The position numbers and the translations under genes are program-made. Below, in pieces: positions 8,745 to 21,000 of a stretch of DNA of 64,000 bases (position 1 is its first letter; the number at the start of each line of letters is the position of its first letter). A model generated the notes under the pieces. The model did not search any database. It was given only the letters and a program-made list of their open reading frames with translations, and was not told the DNA's origin. This DNA is from Dipteronia dyeriana (Eukaryota; Streptophyta; Magnoliopsida; Sapindales; Sapindaceae): assembly GCA_032871835.1 (NCBI GenBank), contig CM065297.1, forward strand, positions 33,303,598 through 33,367,597. Reading direction: 5' to 3'.

Positions 8745-11040
8745 TGTTAGGTTTTAGTTTTTGTTGGCATTAATTCCATATCAAAATGATGTTTACCTTG
8801 TAATGACTTAGTTGTTTAGGTTCATGATGATTCAAGCTTCAAGGAAGAAGAAACAACAAGTCAAAGCAAGATCTAAGTCTTCAAAGAGAAAGGATGCAAT
8901 ATGGTTCTACAAAGGTATACTAAGACCTTATCTTTCTCTTACAAGTCTTAGGCACACACACACATATCATACATTTGTGTCCCTACATCATTGTGCACCA
9001 TTATAGGCACACACATACAATTCCTCATACATTGTCTTCGTCTTCATATATCGAGTCAAAATTATTATTTTCTGGGTTGAGTATCTTATTTTTCCATGTC
9101 CGTGTGAGAGTTACAGTTCTTAATCTGCAAACGGATTCGAATTCCGAGTTCGGAGGCCGGAGAACGGTCGAAGAAGGTCGAAGGAGAAAGAAGCAAGCAT
9201 TGTCTTCTTTCCCGAGATGGCGCGTGGCCATCTCTGGGCAGAAGGCTTGCTGCCCCGAGATTCCCACATGCCATCTCGGGCAGCAAACTTGCTTGGCTTC
9301 ATCTTGTCCCTCTTGGTCATTTCACTTGCCCAAGTATCCCACTCCTTTATAAACTATTTCTCTCTCACATTTCATTCTAAGAAGAAATTCAAATCAAGTG
9401 TGCAGAATTTTTCTCTCTAAATGTTCTCACCTTCCAAACACCATATATTATTCATTTGATCTCCGATTTGAGTGATTCGAAGTTGAGAGTGTTCATCTAT
9501 TCGCCCTCCATCTTTTCTCTGAAGGTTTGAGTTAGTTTTACTGCTGTCTTTGGTGTCTAATCATATAAAAACGGGACTGCACCTAAATCAACTAAGGTAT
9601 TGATTTTCTCTCAAAGTTTTCATATCAAACTTGGTCAATTGCCTTGGGTTTTCTTCTTCTACATATATTTGTATAATGTGAGTGTTTTGATTTGTGTTTT
9701 GAACAATTTCAAAGCTATTTTGAGTTTCAATTGAAATCATTCATGTTGAGTTAGGTTTTGATTTTGCTTATGTTATCACATGTTTGGGATTGTATTGTGC
9801 TAGCTTTGATTCTAGGACTATTTTATGATCTTTGATTGATTGATTTTGAGAAAAATAGTTCCTCAAAGTTATTAGGCTCTCTTGGCTGAATTTCTCACAT
9901 AATACATGTGCTTATGTTCTTTTGAGCTATTCATGTGATTTGTTGAATCTATGATTAGGAATATGCTCTAGAACTTTTGGTTAAATCTATTTGACTTTGT
10001 CATATGATTTTAGCATGTTTTAGGTTTTTGTGATTTAAACTTGATCTTGTGATTTTGTTGAACATATCTTGTGATTCAAGTTTAGATCTATTCATGTATC
10101 TAGATTGTGATTAATATTGAACATATCTTACATGATCTAGATTTGATTACACATGCGTGACGAACTGGACTACATGTGATTTGTGCATTCATGCTCATGT
10201 CTAGTATTTTCCATAGGATGTGTTGATCATAGCATTCTATGTTGCGTGCTTGTTTGCGTTTTGCATTAATGATCACGTAGATGCCTTGTGAGAAGGAAGT
10301 CTTGACAATAGGTGTGAGACCTATGGTGTTGAGCAAGAAGTCTTGGCAAGAGGTGTGAAGCCTTGGATTGTCGAGTAAGGAAGTCTTGGCTAGAGGTGTG
10401 AAGCCTTGGATAGTCGATCAAAAAGTCTTGCCTAGAGTTGGGAGAACTCGGATAGGTGAGCAAGGAAGTCTTGACTAGAGTCATGACTTAGTTGAGCAAG
10501 AAGTCTTGCCTTGGATCGTGAGGATCCGGATAAGGTGAGCAAGGAAGTCTTGACAAGAGGTGTGAAGCCTCGGATTGGTTAGCATAGGGTGACAACTTCT
10601 AGAGTAGGATAGACGGGTATTTTCTAGGTGAAGAGGTCCCTTGAGAGATTGTACTTGTCTTATCTACTAGTGGATTTTTCTTGCCGGTGGCTGCTAGCCC
10701 GTGGATGTTTCATCTTCGGAGGTTTACCACGTTATATCCTGTGTCAACTTTTCTCTATCCCAATCTCTTTAATATTTGTATTGAGGATAGAACTCTTTAT
10801 ATATGTTGACTTCCTTTCTATAAAATTGATTATGTATGTGTTACAATTACTTGTTTGTATCACACTTTACTTGTGTTTATATATTGATTACTTATTTTTA
10901 ATTGATATATATATTGTGATACAAGCAATCTAGAGGGACAAACTTTTGTTTGTTTCTAAAGGAGTCGAAAAAGGTGTCTAACATATTCACCCCCCCTCCT
11001 CTAGGTTAGTCTTAAGCATTTAACCGTGATTGTATTTTCA
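8745..11040 (+). repeat. E1 3' LTR
   Basis: It starts TGTTAGG after the polypurine tract and ends TATTTTCA. It contains the hairpin pair (9211-9286), TATA box (9346-9353) and minisatellite (10290-10590). Compared with the 5' LTR it lacks about 300 bp, the break being at about 9022, where short TTC/TC repeats flank the deleted segment in the 5' copy. Flanking DNA from 11041 is a LINE relic. Confidence 0.9.
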
Positions 11041-11840
11041 CCATCTACATTGAACTTCAAGGCATCAACAATAGGAGGTTTCCATTCATTTAGCTGATAT
11101 GTTTTCACGATATTTTGATATGTACAATATCCTATAAGTTTAAAAGCATGTTTGAAATGGGAACCTTGGAACCTTTCCCACGATGTTTTAATCATCAGGA
11201 AGCATGAAAATTTACAGTGTCCTTCGCTTAACTAAGATCAGTTGAAATGCTTCTAAAAGTCATCTGGTTTCATGCCTCCCAAGTTGTCTAAGACACAACA
11301 AATAAATGGGAGTTCCAAGCTCTCTGTTGCTTGGCTTTGAATCTCATGCCAGACCAATAGAGGAACTAATCATTAAAAGATTTGTTAGCACAACTCTCAA
11401 TATCCTACCACTTTATACAACTGGTCTATATCATCCATGACCATTGGTAGTGTAAGAACAAATGGTCGATCGTTTCTCATCTTCATTACACCTGGAAGAA
11501 AGAATGGATGGTGTTGGATCTAACCCAAAATTTTGCATAACCTTTCTAACCATAATCCTTCATCTTAGAAGTTGCCACAAAAATATTTCAATCTTATGTG
11601 TACATATTCCTTGTCAAACGAGCTAGAGGTCTGACGTGCCGATCAATGGAGTTCCTTCCAAATTCTTACAAAAAAATCCCAGTGAAATCTTGCCATTCGA
11701 CTGAAACTTCCAAGCTAACACATCTTGGATGGAATTTTGATTTTTAATGTCATCTATAAGGCTAAACAAAACTCTTCATTGCTCCTTTTCCCAGTCAAAA
11801 AGAGGTCTCTACAAAGGCACCTCCCACACCAGGTAAATGA
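11041..11840 (-). pseudogene. LINE remnant (zinc-binding RT tail and RNase H)
   Basis: Read on the minus strand from about 11840 downward, a decayed frame gives a FDWEKEQ stretch, then VLAWKFQSNGKISLGFF and KIEIFLWQLL. These are typical of the reverse-transcriptase zinc-binding tail of plant LINEs (zf-RVT). At 11045-11090 it reads WKPPIVDALKFNVDG, the usual start of a plant LINE RNase H domain. Several stops and frame changes make it non-functional. The RNase H is cut off after its first ~15 residues exactly at the end of E1's 3' LTR, so E1 inserted here. The rest of the domain is not found left of E1, in keeping with the deletion at E1's left edge. Confidence 0.72.
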
Positions 11841-12307
11841 AAATGTTAACCACTGATTAAATTGGTGATGATGCTGATGCTAATAACTAATAACCTGATC
11901 AACAATTAGCTTTAACAATTCCCCCTCCCCAAAAACCCTAATTTATGTCAAAGTGTAATATTTTTGTAAAAAATTGATTATTCAAAGTGATTTGACTCGG
12001 CATGTCCATAAAGTAATATCGTATGGTCTACACAAGCTAAATTGTATATCGGATGTCCACTACTCTTACAAACCAATAGAAAAATTCTCACATATACTTG
12101 TAAAATGAGACTTGAACCTTTCCCACCACTAATATGGAAGGGAGGTGCACGACCACTTATGCTAACTAGGAGGTGATGTGATGCATGTATATCCATAACT
12201 TTTATTCAATATATATATATATATATGCTAAGTGAATAATTAAGATTAATAAAGAGAATAATATAGTTTCTGACTTTCTGAGGTATAGCTTGTAGGAAGA
12301 AAAATAA
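11841..12307. other. Intergenic stretch, nothing recognised
   Basis: AT-rich sequence with a short (TA)n run near 12209-12226 and only short chance frames. It may be the decayed upstream part of the LINE, but no motif supports that. Confidence 0.5.
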
Positions 12308-12600
12308 TGTCATCTCCAACCCATTACTTCAATTTGGTGGCAATTTTACACCAAAATGTTATAACTTTCACACCATTGTTTTTCCATCTCCAACCCATTG
12401 TACCAAAAGTTACATCTAAAATAATTAAATAATAAAAAGGATACATTTAGAATAAATTTGATTGAAAATTATAAAGGTAAAGGTGAAATTATAATTAAAA
12501 GAAAACTGAATTGATATTTTACTTCATCTCTATGGTGCATTAAATGGCGCACTGTAGGCATCTTCAAAATGATGCTAAGCTTTGGAGTTGGGTTCACTAC
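12308..12600. mobile_element. Probable MITE remnant
   Basis: The left part carries CATCTCCAACCCATT twice (about 12311 and 12388). The right end reads CTTTGGAGTTGGGTTC, an imperfect inverted partner. This TCTCCAACCCA/TGGGTTGGAGA pair is frequent at the ends of small plant MITEs. Size is about 290 bp with no coding capacity. Exact ends and target duplication are not clear. Confidence 0.4.
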
Positions 12601-12950
12601 AATAGTTTTAGCCTTTCCCCATGAAAATTTAGAAGACAAAGCAAGATTTGTAGGCAAAGTTAACATTTTCCCACCAAACAAGTTTCGTCGGCACAGGTAA
12701 CATTTCCCCTCAAAACTCAAAATTCGTAGGATAAGGGTACAAAATTTTTTCCCACAAAACTCAAAATTCATAGGCTAAGGGTATATAACTTTTCCCCAAA
12801 AAATGAGTTTCGTCAGCGCAGATAACCTTTCCCCACAAAACTCAAAATTTGTAGGCTAAGGGTAAAAAACGTTTACCCAAAAAACAATTTTCATCGGCGC
12901 AGGTAACCTTTCCCCATAAAAATCAAAATTCGTAGAGAAAAGTTAATTAA
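12594..12950. repeat. Tandem/subterminal repeat cluster, possible CACTA end
   Basis: The cluster starts with CACTACAATAG, like a CACTA-superfamily terminus. Two alternating motifs follow: TTTCGTCGGCGCAGGTAAC (about 12681, 12808 and 12889 with variants) and CCCCACAAAACTCAAAATTCG (about 12707, 12750, 12832 and 12913). Dense short repeats just inside the terminus are characteristic of CACTA elements. No opposite terminus or transposase is visible. Confidence 0.4.
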
Positions 12951-13478
12951 AATTTAAAAAATGTATACTAACATTAATTGATTAATTAATTAATTATGCT
13001 AAAAAATATTAAAAGGTAATTAATTAAAATTAAAACTTTTGGATAAATTCACCACCACCAAACTAATCAGTAAGGTGTCGCATCTTCTCTATAGTTAGTC
13101 CTCATAAAACTAATATGTCGTTAATTGTTAATTAACTAACTCTTACCACATTCTGATTAGCACCATCTTAATTGATTACCTCTTTGAGGTATTGATCATT
13201 TAATTAAATCAAAGAAATTGGCAAAAAAAATATTATCGCCAAACCCGATTAGTAATCCAATAAAGTTCTTTCTCACTTTATGACTTTATTATTGTTAATT
13301 CCTTAATTAACAACGATGAGAAACATCTACTCAAACCTCTTCTTGATCTTATATAAAAAAAAATTGTGAGGGCTCCAAACTATATAACATTACAAGTTGA
13401 TTTTAAGTGACTTTATAATGTACAGATCAAGTAACGTTACAAAGTTGGATTTCATATGAAAAAATCTACAGGATTCTA
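12951..13478. other. AT-rich intergenic stretch
   Basis: Rich in TTAATTAA-type runs. No gene, repeat boundary or RNA gene was recognised. It ends at the LTR start at 13479. Confidence 0.5.
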
Positions 13479-13681
13479 TGTTATGTTCTTAAGTCTTGTT
13501 GGCATAATTCCATACCAAAACAACATTTTCTTTGTATTAATTAGTTGTCTAGGATTCATGGTTTATCAAGCTTCAAGGAATTTGGATAGCATATCAAGCA
13601 AAAGAGAAGTCTTTAAGAGGAACAAGCTTCATTGCTTAACAAAGTTATATTGAGACCTTATTTCTCTTACAAGACTTAGGT

Positions 13682-13683
<2 letters not shown>

Positions 13684-13719
<36 letters not shown>
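13684..13719. repeat. (CA)n microsatellite
   Basis: An uninterrupted CA run inside the LTR fragment. Shorter CA runs sit at the same place in the related LTRs (about 8950-8965 and 26010-26022). Confidence 0.9.
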
Positions 13720-13722
<3 letters not shown>

Positions 13723-14493
13723 CACACTGCATCCATGTGTCCCATTATCATTGTGCTAAATTTATATAACACATTCACACACTTGATATTGAATGATCAT
13801 GCATAAGACTTAAATTGACAAATTTTGTTAATTGCATGTTCTCGGACAATATCTAGAAAATGACATTTGTGTGTGTTCATATGTTTGTTTGTTTATGTTT
13901 TATGGACTTTGAGCTTGAATTTGGTCTTATATTATCCCACATTAAGTTTCGATCATTTCGATTACTTATTCATTAGTTTCAAGTTCTAAGTAGTAAGTTG
14001 CAAAACTTCCAAGTCACTAACCATGCATTGACTTTGTCTTCGTGTGTCGAGTCGAATTCTCATCCAAGTGAGTGAGAGAGTCCCAGTTTATAATCCAAAG
14101 ATGGATTCAAATTCAGAGTTTGGTGGTCGAATAACGGTATAAGGTCGCAAAGGAGCACGAGAGAAGAAGCAAATGGCCAAAGGCCATTTGTCACCCATCC
14201 CCGAAGAGGCTCGTAGCCATCTCGGAGAGAGATGCCCTCTGCCCCGGAGATGGCTAGGTGCCTCCTTAGACAGCTGAGGTGGCACATGGTCATTGGTCCT
14301 CTCTTTCCTCTCTTTTCCCTCTCATTTCTTTCAAAGTAGAAAATTTTGAAAACTCAAGTGAAGAAATTTTCTCTCTATCTTCTTAACTTTCATATACCAT
14401 AACTTTCTTATTCGAAGTCCAATTTGAGTGGTTCAAGTTGGAGAATATTTGTAGGAGAGTACTCTATCATTTCCAACTAAAATTTAAGGTCAT

Positions 14494-16213
14494 TGATGTG
14501 TTGTAAATTCGTGTTTTATAAAAATAATACTTGCAAGTGCACGGATCGTGAAGATAAGTACAACGGCAAGTAAGGATCATTCCCACGAGGACTAGAGATT
14601 TATCGAATAAATCTAATTCTAATTAAAGCTAAACTAAAAGTAACCAGAATATTGTTTGAAGATTAAGTAAAACTAAAACTAAATTAAATTAAAATAAAGA
14701 AAGCAATTGAAAAGATTGGGTTGTGGTCAAGGGTGAGGAGGCACTAGGTCATGAATGATCCTAAATTATGAATGCATGGATTAATTTGTAAAAAGATTCA
14801 ATCAATTCAAGGGTTCATTCTTTATCTTTAATATGACTATTACCGTATGATCGCGAGATGATTCAAGTATTTACAACCACTATTCACCCTTGGTCTATGG
14901 TGTGAACAATGATCGGAAACCCGTTAAGCGCAGGAAATAAGAACCAAATTCTATACTTTGCTTGGTCTATGCTAAAGATAAATTTATTCATTCAAAAGAG
15001 CATTAACCATGGTTAGGTTTGGTCTATACTCTAACCCTAATCCTCAGATAGTCTTAACCCTAAAATAATGCCAAATAATTATCCACCCTTGGTCTATGGT
15101 GTGAATAAATATTAAAACTAATGAAAGTCAATCAATTAAGAATAATGAAAAAATCAAGAATTGAGTTGATGAAATTGTATTATTAATCCAAACATGAGCA
15201 TTCACAAAAGGTTCACATTGATTCCTTAGTAATGGAAATAGTTACACATCAAGAAAATAGAAAGAAAAGAGAAAGAAAAGATAAAACTCATCTTGACCTC
15301 CAATGAGTTCTTCAAGTCTTCAATGATGAATTCTTTTCATCTTTGAATATTCGATGTGTAAAGATGAATGGAAGGTGTATGGTGATGTATGGTGATGGAG
15401 TGGTGGGGGACGACCCCCTTGGTGGCTTGGGACCTCCCTTGGCTTCTATCTCTTTTTTTGGATTGCAAATAATATGAAGTATTTATAGGTGATTTTTCCT
15501 TGTGAACCCCTAATTCTTCTTAGGTTTAGGAAATTCATCAAGTGGGAAAGTAGAATGAAGCAAGTAATGAGAATCCTTTCCTAAATTAAATTTCCTCTTT
15601 TGATATTTGAATCATAATTTGAGTTTTGGAAGTTTTCCAAACATGTTTTGTTCTTCTAAAATCATTAGAATTTGATTTGGGAAGTTTTGGAACAATTCTG
15701 GATCAATTCGGAGTGGTTCTCCTCAAAATATCTCTCAAACCGCAGCCTGGGTCACTCTGGAGGTCACCGTGGTTCAAACCGTGGAATTCTTCTACCATGT
15801 ACCGCTCTATAGACCTCTGGCTAGGTCTCATGCCTGGACAGCGGTCTAGGCCCCGGTTGACTTTCCACCACTGACCTTTGGTTACTAAATTATACATAAC
15901 TTCTTCTAAGAATATCGGAATTGCTATTTGTAAAGTGCACTAGAAAATAGACCTCTGGGGATTTCAATCCATGGGGTAGTACAACACACAATTCGATTGA
16001 AGTTGAGAGATATAAGCTTCATAATCTAGTTGTTTTGCATTGGCTGAAATTCATCTTTTTGCTCATTTTCTCCAAAATATCGTCAAACACCTCTTGAATG
16101 GAATGTGACCTATACATGCTCAACAAACACATAAAATACCTAATTTCACCCAAGAACAAAACACAAATAATAGGAAATGGGGACCTAAAACATGTATAGA
16201 AATAGACCGATCA
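14494..16213 (-). mobile_element. Solo LTR, Ty3/Tat-like, target duplication GTCAT
   Basis: A single 1720-bp LTR begins TGATGTG and ends CCGATCA, flanked by perfect 5-bp copies of GTCAT (14489-14493 and 16214-16218). On the minus strand it starts TGATCGGTCTATTTC, like the other Tat-type LTRs of this window. It has a minus-strand TATA box near 15480 (CTATAAATAC). Near its left edge is the phrase GTACAACGGCAAGTAAGGAT, found in related form at 26270 and 56550. No internal region remains, so the element was lost by LTR-LTR recombination. Confidence 0.8.
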
Positions 16214-16221
16214 GTCATTTG

Positions 16222-17597
16222 TGTTAGAATCTATGCCCTAAGCTTGTAATTAGTAAATATGAATGAAATATTAATAAAATAATTAGTTTATTAATTTTAT
16301 ACCTCTGTCTCATACATTTATATCATGTGTACTTAACGTCCAAGATTACTAGATGTAATCTCTAACTGGGTATATAAGTATAATATGTATATGAGTTCAC
16401 TTTGAGATGAGCAATCTAATGAGTCCATATATAGCAAATAGAGTTGGGTACTTTATTTGTGATTAATCTATAGTTGTTGTCCATTCCGTAATGTACGGTG
16501 GTCTTAACCTAGACTATTCATATGGTGATATGAGAATGGAGGCATCATATATGATGTGATCATATAGAATTGGGCCATGATCTATATAAATCTCTCACCA
16601 CGATTCATTACATGATGAGATTCATATATATGAATAAATGATAGCTATATGGGTGATCTAAATCCTGAGTGTCCTATCTACTCCTTCAGGTTAGGTCATG
16701 GTTTTCGATATATCATGGGTGAGATTGAAGTTACATTCCTGGTCAATAACTTTGTATGTTGGAATGACAATTTTGCTTGTGGCTGGGAAGGTCTGTACAC
16801 AATAGTGGAATTCACTCCTTCTTGTGAGAAGTAGATAGTAGTTCCATTATTTGGGGCTTGAACAATATGAGCGCTCTCCTTCTTTCATAAAGGAATTTAT
16901 GAATTATTTTCCATTAGAGAATCAATGGTACTTAATGAAAAAGATATAACTAGAGGGGTATAATGGACTTTATGACCTAACTCTAATTATGAACTATTTA
17001 TGGAGGATCACACCATATGAAATAGTTATATCGATGGACAACTATAATTTCGGTTTGTGTATTACATCTACAGTTGCGAGAGTACAACCTCGAGTTTTTA
17101 GTTGAATAACTCTGGGGTTAATAATCATGAAATATTAATTAAAGAGTTTAATTAATTATTTTTTAGGTATGGGTCCATTAAGTCCCCTTGCCAGCCCAAT
17201 TGATTTAAGGTAACATCAGTCACAATCAATTAATTGGATTGTCCAATTAATTGTGTTACGAAAGTGAAACATATATATTCAGGGATTAATTGAACAATAA
17301 GATTATTTAATTAATATATTAATAATTAGTTAATAAAAAACTTAGACTATTTAATTAAATGAATTAATAATTATGAATTATTAAATGATTATTAAATAGA
17401 GGTTACAGGTTCAAATCATAACTGAGAAAAAAATTAAAATTATTAGATTATTTTATTTTTACTTAGTCTAGTATTTAAGTTTAAGTCGACTAGGGTTAAC
17501 TAGAAGTAAGATTCATATTTTACCTAGGATACTTAAATACTAATATCATTTTAATATATGGAGATATATTTGAAAAAGATATGTATATTGTTATTAT

Positions 17598-17649
<52 letters not shown>

Positions 17650-17750
17650 TAACATAACTAGGATACATATTCATTGTGTCATTGAACCAAAAGCACAGAG
17701 CAAACAAAAAACCCTAGAAGGTCTAGGTAAATTTTCAGCCCTAGAAAAAC

Positions 17751-17782
<32 letters not shown>

Positions 17783-18045
17783 AGGAGTTTTATTCAAGCC
17801 TCTACATCTGTTTTAGTTCCTTGAAGATCGTGACATGCCCACACACTGTTACTGGATCGCAGGACATAGCGAGGACGACTTGATAGTTCGTAATCAGAAT
17901 AAAGCTTAAAGAAACGAAGGAGTAGATCTTCAAGGGTATGAATTAACACTCATTCTATATTGTTGTATATTGTATATGGTTTATATGTTGCATAAAAAAT
18001 TTAAAACCCCAATTCCGTTGTTCAATGTAAATCTGAATTCCTACA
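16222..18045 (+). repeat. Copia-A 5' LTR
   Basis: It starts TGTTAGAATC, the usual opening of plant Copia LTRs, and ends CTACA directly before the primer site. It contains a (TA)n run at about 17601-17646 and a short GA run near 17766-17782. There is no second copy in the window for comparison. Confidence 0.7.
17601..17646. repeat. (TA)n microsatellite
   Basis: A run of about 46 bases of alternating TA inside the Copia-A LTR, preceded by a short TTA run. Confidence 0.9.
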
Positions 18046-18046
18046 T

Positions 18047-18059
18047 TGGTATTAGACCC
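18047..18059 (+). promoter_or_regulatory. Copia-A primer binding site, degenerate
   Basis: TGGTATTAGACCC follows the LTR end by one base. It matches the initiator-Met site TGGTATCAGAGCC at 11 of 13 positions. The mismatches fit the decay seen in the coding part. Confidence 0.7.
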
Positions 18060-21000
18060 AAGTTATACAATACATAAGAATAAAAGTTTATTTTTCATAG
18101 TTTTATTCATAAAATTGAATGTACGGTATGTGTAGGCACTTTCTAATGATTGTTTAATGTTTATAATTTTTTATTTATTTATTATAAACATGGTTGATCG
18201 TTAATTGTTTGGTATAATGGGTTAGATTGTTTTTTAATGGGCTGTAAATAATTTTTTTTTTCTACTATGTATTCTTTGTTGTAAATTTTCTATTATGTAT
18301 TTTTTTTTGTTAAATATGTACAAAGCAATCAGACAAAGAAGACGAAAGGTGAAAGATTAGGATCGGAAACGCATGCGCACGTGAGACGTACTGCCCATAC
18401 AACAACCAGGTAGCATGCCTAAGCACGCTGCGCGCACAACAGCCATGCCTTGTGCCTGTGCGTGTTGCGTGCACAGCAGCCAGGCTGTGCGCCTGGGCTA
18501 CTGGTAGAGCAAGTTCGTTGCACGCGGATTGGTCGTGTGTGAGGCAACCTGGTGTTGTCTTCATGCACGACTGGTAGCTCATACATGGTTGACTTGTTGC
18601 TCGTGCACGGCTAGCAAGTTGCGCGTGCTTGCTGCAATGCGATTATTGCATGTGCGGTTATGGGCAGCCCATGTTTGTGAATTATGGCCACGTGCAAAAA
18701 CACTTGTGTTTCAAATTTTTTAACGCTAGGGTTTTCGAGTTCGAAAAAGATTTTAGGGTGAATTTTATTTTAGTTTTTATATTTTTTTATGCATTGGGTC
18801 TCCAATGAGTGTTATAGTAACACTTGAGCTTTAGGTTTGATTCATGAGATGGATAACAACGTAAAAAAATATATTTAATCAAGTTGGACTTGGTTAAATG
18901 CCTAAAATAAGAAGAACCCAAAAGACTTGAAGAATGTTGGAATTACTTGAAGACCAAAGAATGCCTTGGATAACTTTTTAAATTACATTTTTTTTTAGGT
19001 TAAATAACTCATTATACTCGGTCAACTCATATATGCTTTTACTATGAGATGATTAAAGCATTGTCATGCATATACATATCATTTAGATTAGGTGTACCTA
19101 CACATTTGTAAATATATATTTTGATATATCATTCATGCATAATAGCCATTAATAATTTTGTGTTTTTTTTATTTGGTTAAAAAAAATTGTATAATTCACA
19201 TAATTGGCTATTAAATAATGAGATTAGTTTTTGGAGTAAAAACTTGGTTATTCTCATTAGTAACTAGCCTATTAATTATATCGTTTAATTAGTTAGATTA
19301 GTTAGGTTCTTCACTTAATAATAGGTTTAATTAGATTAAAGTCCTAATATAATTGAATCTAATAATGTGAATAGTTTTAATAGTTAAATAATTCTAGTAT
19401 TAGTAAAAATGCTTACATATATTAAAATTTTGAATAATGAACCAGTTTTTTTAATTAGATTAGCTCATTTGTTATTAGAATAAGATTCTAAATTTTTTTA
19501 TATATAACCTAGACATTTGGAATGAAATTAGCTGTTTAATCTTAGTAATATCTAGGAGCATTAGTAATTGAAAACCTTAATTCTAAAAGAGTGAGTGAGA
19601 AAGGGTTATATGACATTGTATCCCACAGTCTCCATCATTAGTTTAACACTGTGATATTCAAGTGGGGCCTCGAGACAACTTTTCTTTCGTCCTCCCTAAG
19701 GAGGGTCTCTGATAGGTATATTCATGTACCTATTTTAGGCTCCTTATTCTTAGCTTTTGTTCTCAGTTTCGAGTGTTTTGTGTATATAATATATGTTTGA
19801 GCCTTGTGTAGGTTCGTTTCCCTAAAGTTAGGTGTTTGAGCTTAAATTGAAGCTTTGAAGGCAAAAAGGAAGAAAAAGAGTTAAAATTGGGATTTAGACT
19901 GGATTGCAAGTTCCAACTCGCAGATCAAAGTCCAAGATGTTCCCCATAGAGACTTGCTACTTCAAACGTCAACATCAACCATAAGGACCAAGTAGCAGAT
20001 AGTTTCCAAATGAGACTGCGAGTTCTACCTCGCAGATTAATGTCCCAAATGTCTCCCAGAAGACACTGCCAAGTCAAACTGCTACCTAATGCCAACAGAT
20101 CTGGATCTGCTACTTCAAACAGCGAGTTCCAACTCGAAAATCAAAGTTGTAGATACATACCAGAGGAGACTGCTACTTAAGACTATGAGTTCAAGCCATC
20201 AGAAACAAGGCGTCTACCAGGATTTCGAGTTCCAACTCGCAGATCCACCTTGTGGAAGTTCCCTAGAACCTACTGCCATTTAGATTTACGAGTTACAAGT
20301 AATAGAGATAGATCTGTGACTTAAAACTATGAGTTCCACCTCGTAGATTTGTGGCAGCAGAAACTTATCCACTTGTGAATAAAGATATTTTTAGAGGCAA
20401 ACTTGAATTTTCACACCCAATTAGTTCCCTAACCTTCAAACTCTATAAATTCACCACTTTGTTGTTCATTAGTATAATATATTCCAATATCCAATCTTGG
20501 ATGGACATCAACACAACATCTTGTTCTTTAACACCAAAAGAGAGAGAAGAGCTTCAAAGACTCCATGGAGGGTTCTTCTTCATGGATTTCTTACCATCAC
20601 CACCTATAAACTTCATTCATCCATCTTTGAAGTAGATTTCAATGAGAAAGGAGAGCAAATGAAATAGAAATCTTGGATATCTCTATACTCTTCTCTTTGT
20701 TTTATGTTTTATGTTTTATTTCTCTGATGTGTAATCTCTAATAGGGAATATTTGTAAACCAACTCTTGACTTGTTATAAATGGCATTTACTTATATTCAA
20801 CTTGGATCTTGACTCTATTCTTTGAGCTTATGCGTTATATCTCTTTTCTTGACATGTATGTTAGCGAATGAGTAGGAATTAATATTTTTTGCATAAGTAA
20901 GAGTTTAGGTTGAAACAAATGACGTAGTGTAACTTAGTGTCTCACTCTTGTTTGCATGTTGGTGATAAAATGAAATTGATATGTATGAATTGATTTGAGT

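Larger units (their letters stand above)
892..11040 (+). mobile_element. E1: pol-less Sirevirus-like LTR retrotransposon
   Basis: Two direct LTRs (892-3408 and 8745-11040) flank an internal region of about 5.3 kb. The order is tRNA-Met primer site, gag with two zinc knuckles, a non-coding spacer, a 353-codon ORF, several polypurine tracts, then the 3' LTR. No protease, integrase, reverse transcriptase or RNase H motif is visible in any frame between the LTRs. Gag type, long LTRs, two CCHC knuckles, a 3' ORF and repeated polypurine tracts are Sirevirus (Ty1/Copia) hallmarks. The LTRs look nearly identical over long stretches, suggesting a fairly recent insertion. The first ~115 bp of the 5' LTR are lost, so no target duplication can be checked. 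The base after the 3' LTR lies in a LINE relic. The element is non-autonomous and would need enzymes from elsewhere. Confidence 0.88.
13479..16221 (+). repeat. Sirevirus-type LTR fragment, interrupted by a solo LTR
   Basis: It starts TGTTATGTTC and then follows the same plan as the E1/E3 LTRs: GGCATAATTCCATACC, a CA microsatellite, CATTCACACACTTGA, and the GC hairpin block at about 14190-14275 (with GCCATCTCGG). The LTR reads to 14493, is split by the solo LTR at 14494-16213, resumes for a few bases and is then cut by Copia-A at 16222. Its remaining half and its own internal region are not found, so it is the oldest layer of this nest. It is closest to the E3 LTR start at 25812. Confidence 0.65.

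Noticed and set aside
9025..9352. Overlapping open frames in the E1 LTR hairpin region (also 27828-28207 and 36247-36704)
   Set aside because: They lie in the LTR promoter, recur in every LTR copy and overlap on both strands. They are stop-poor because of GC hairpins, not coding.
892..11045. Target duplication for E1
   Set aside because: The right flank is CCATC, but the left LTR end is truncated, so no left target copy exists to compare.
18310..18723. Overlapping frames on both strands in the GC-rich patch
   Set aside because: High GC content lowers stop frequency, so chance frames are expected. The peptides have odd composition (Ala/Cys/His) and no family motif.
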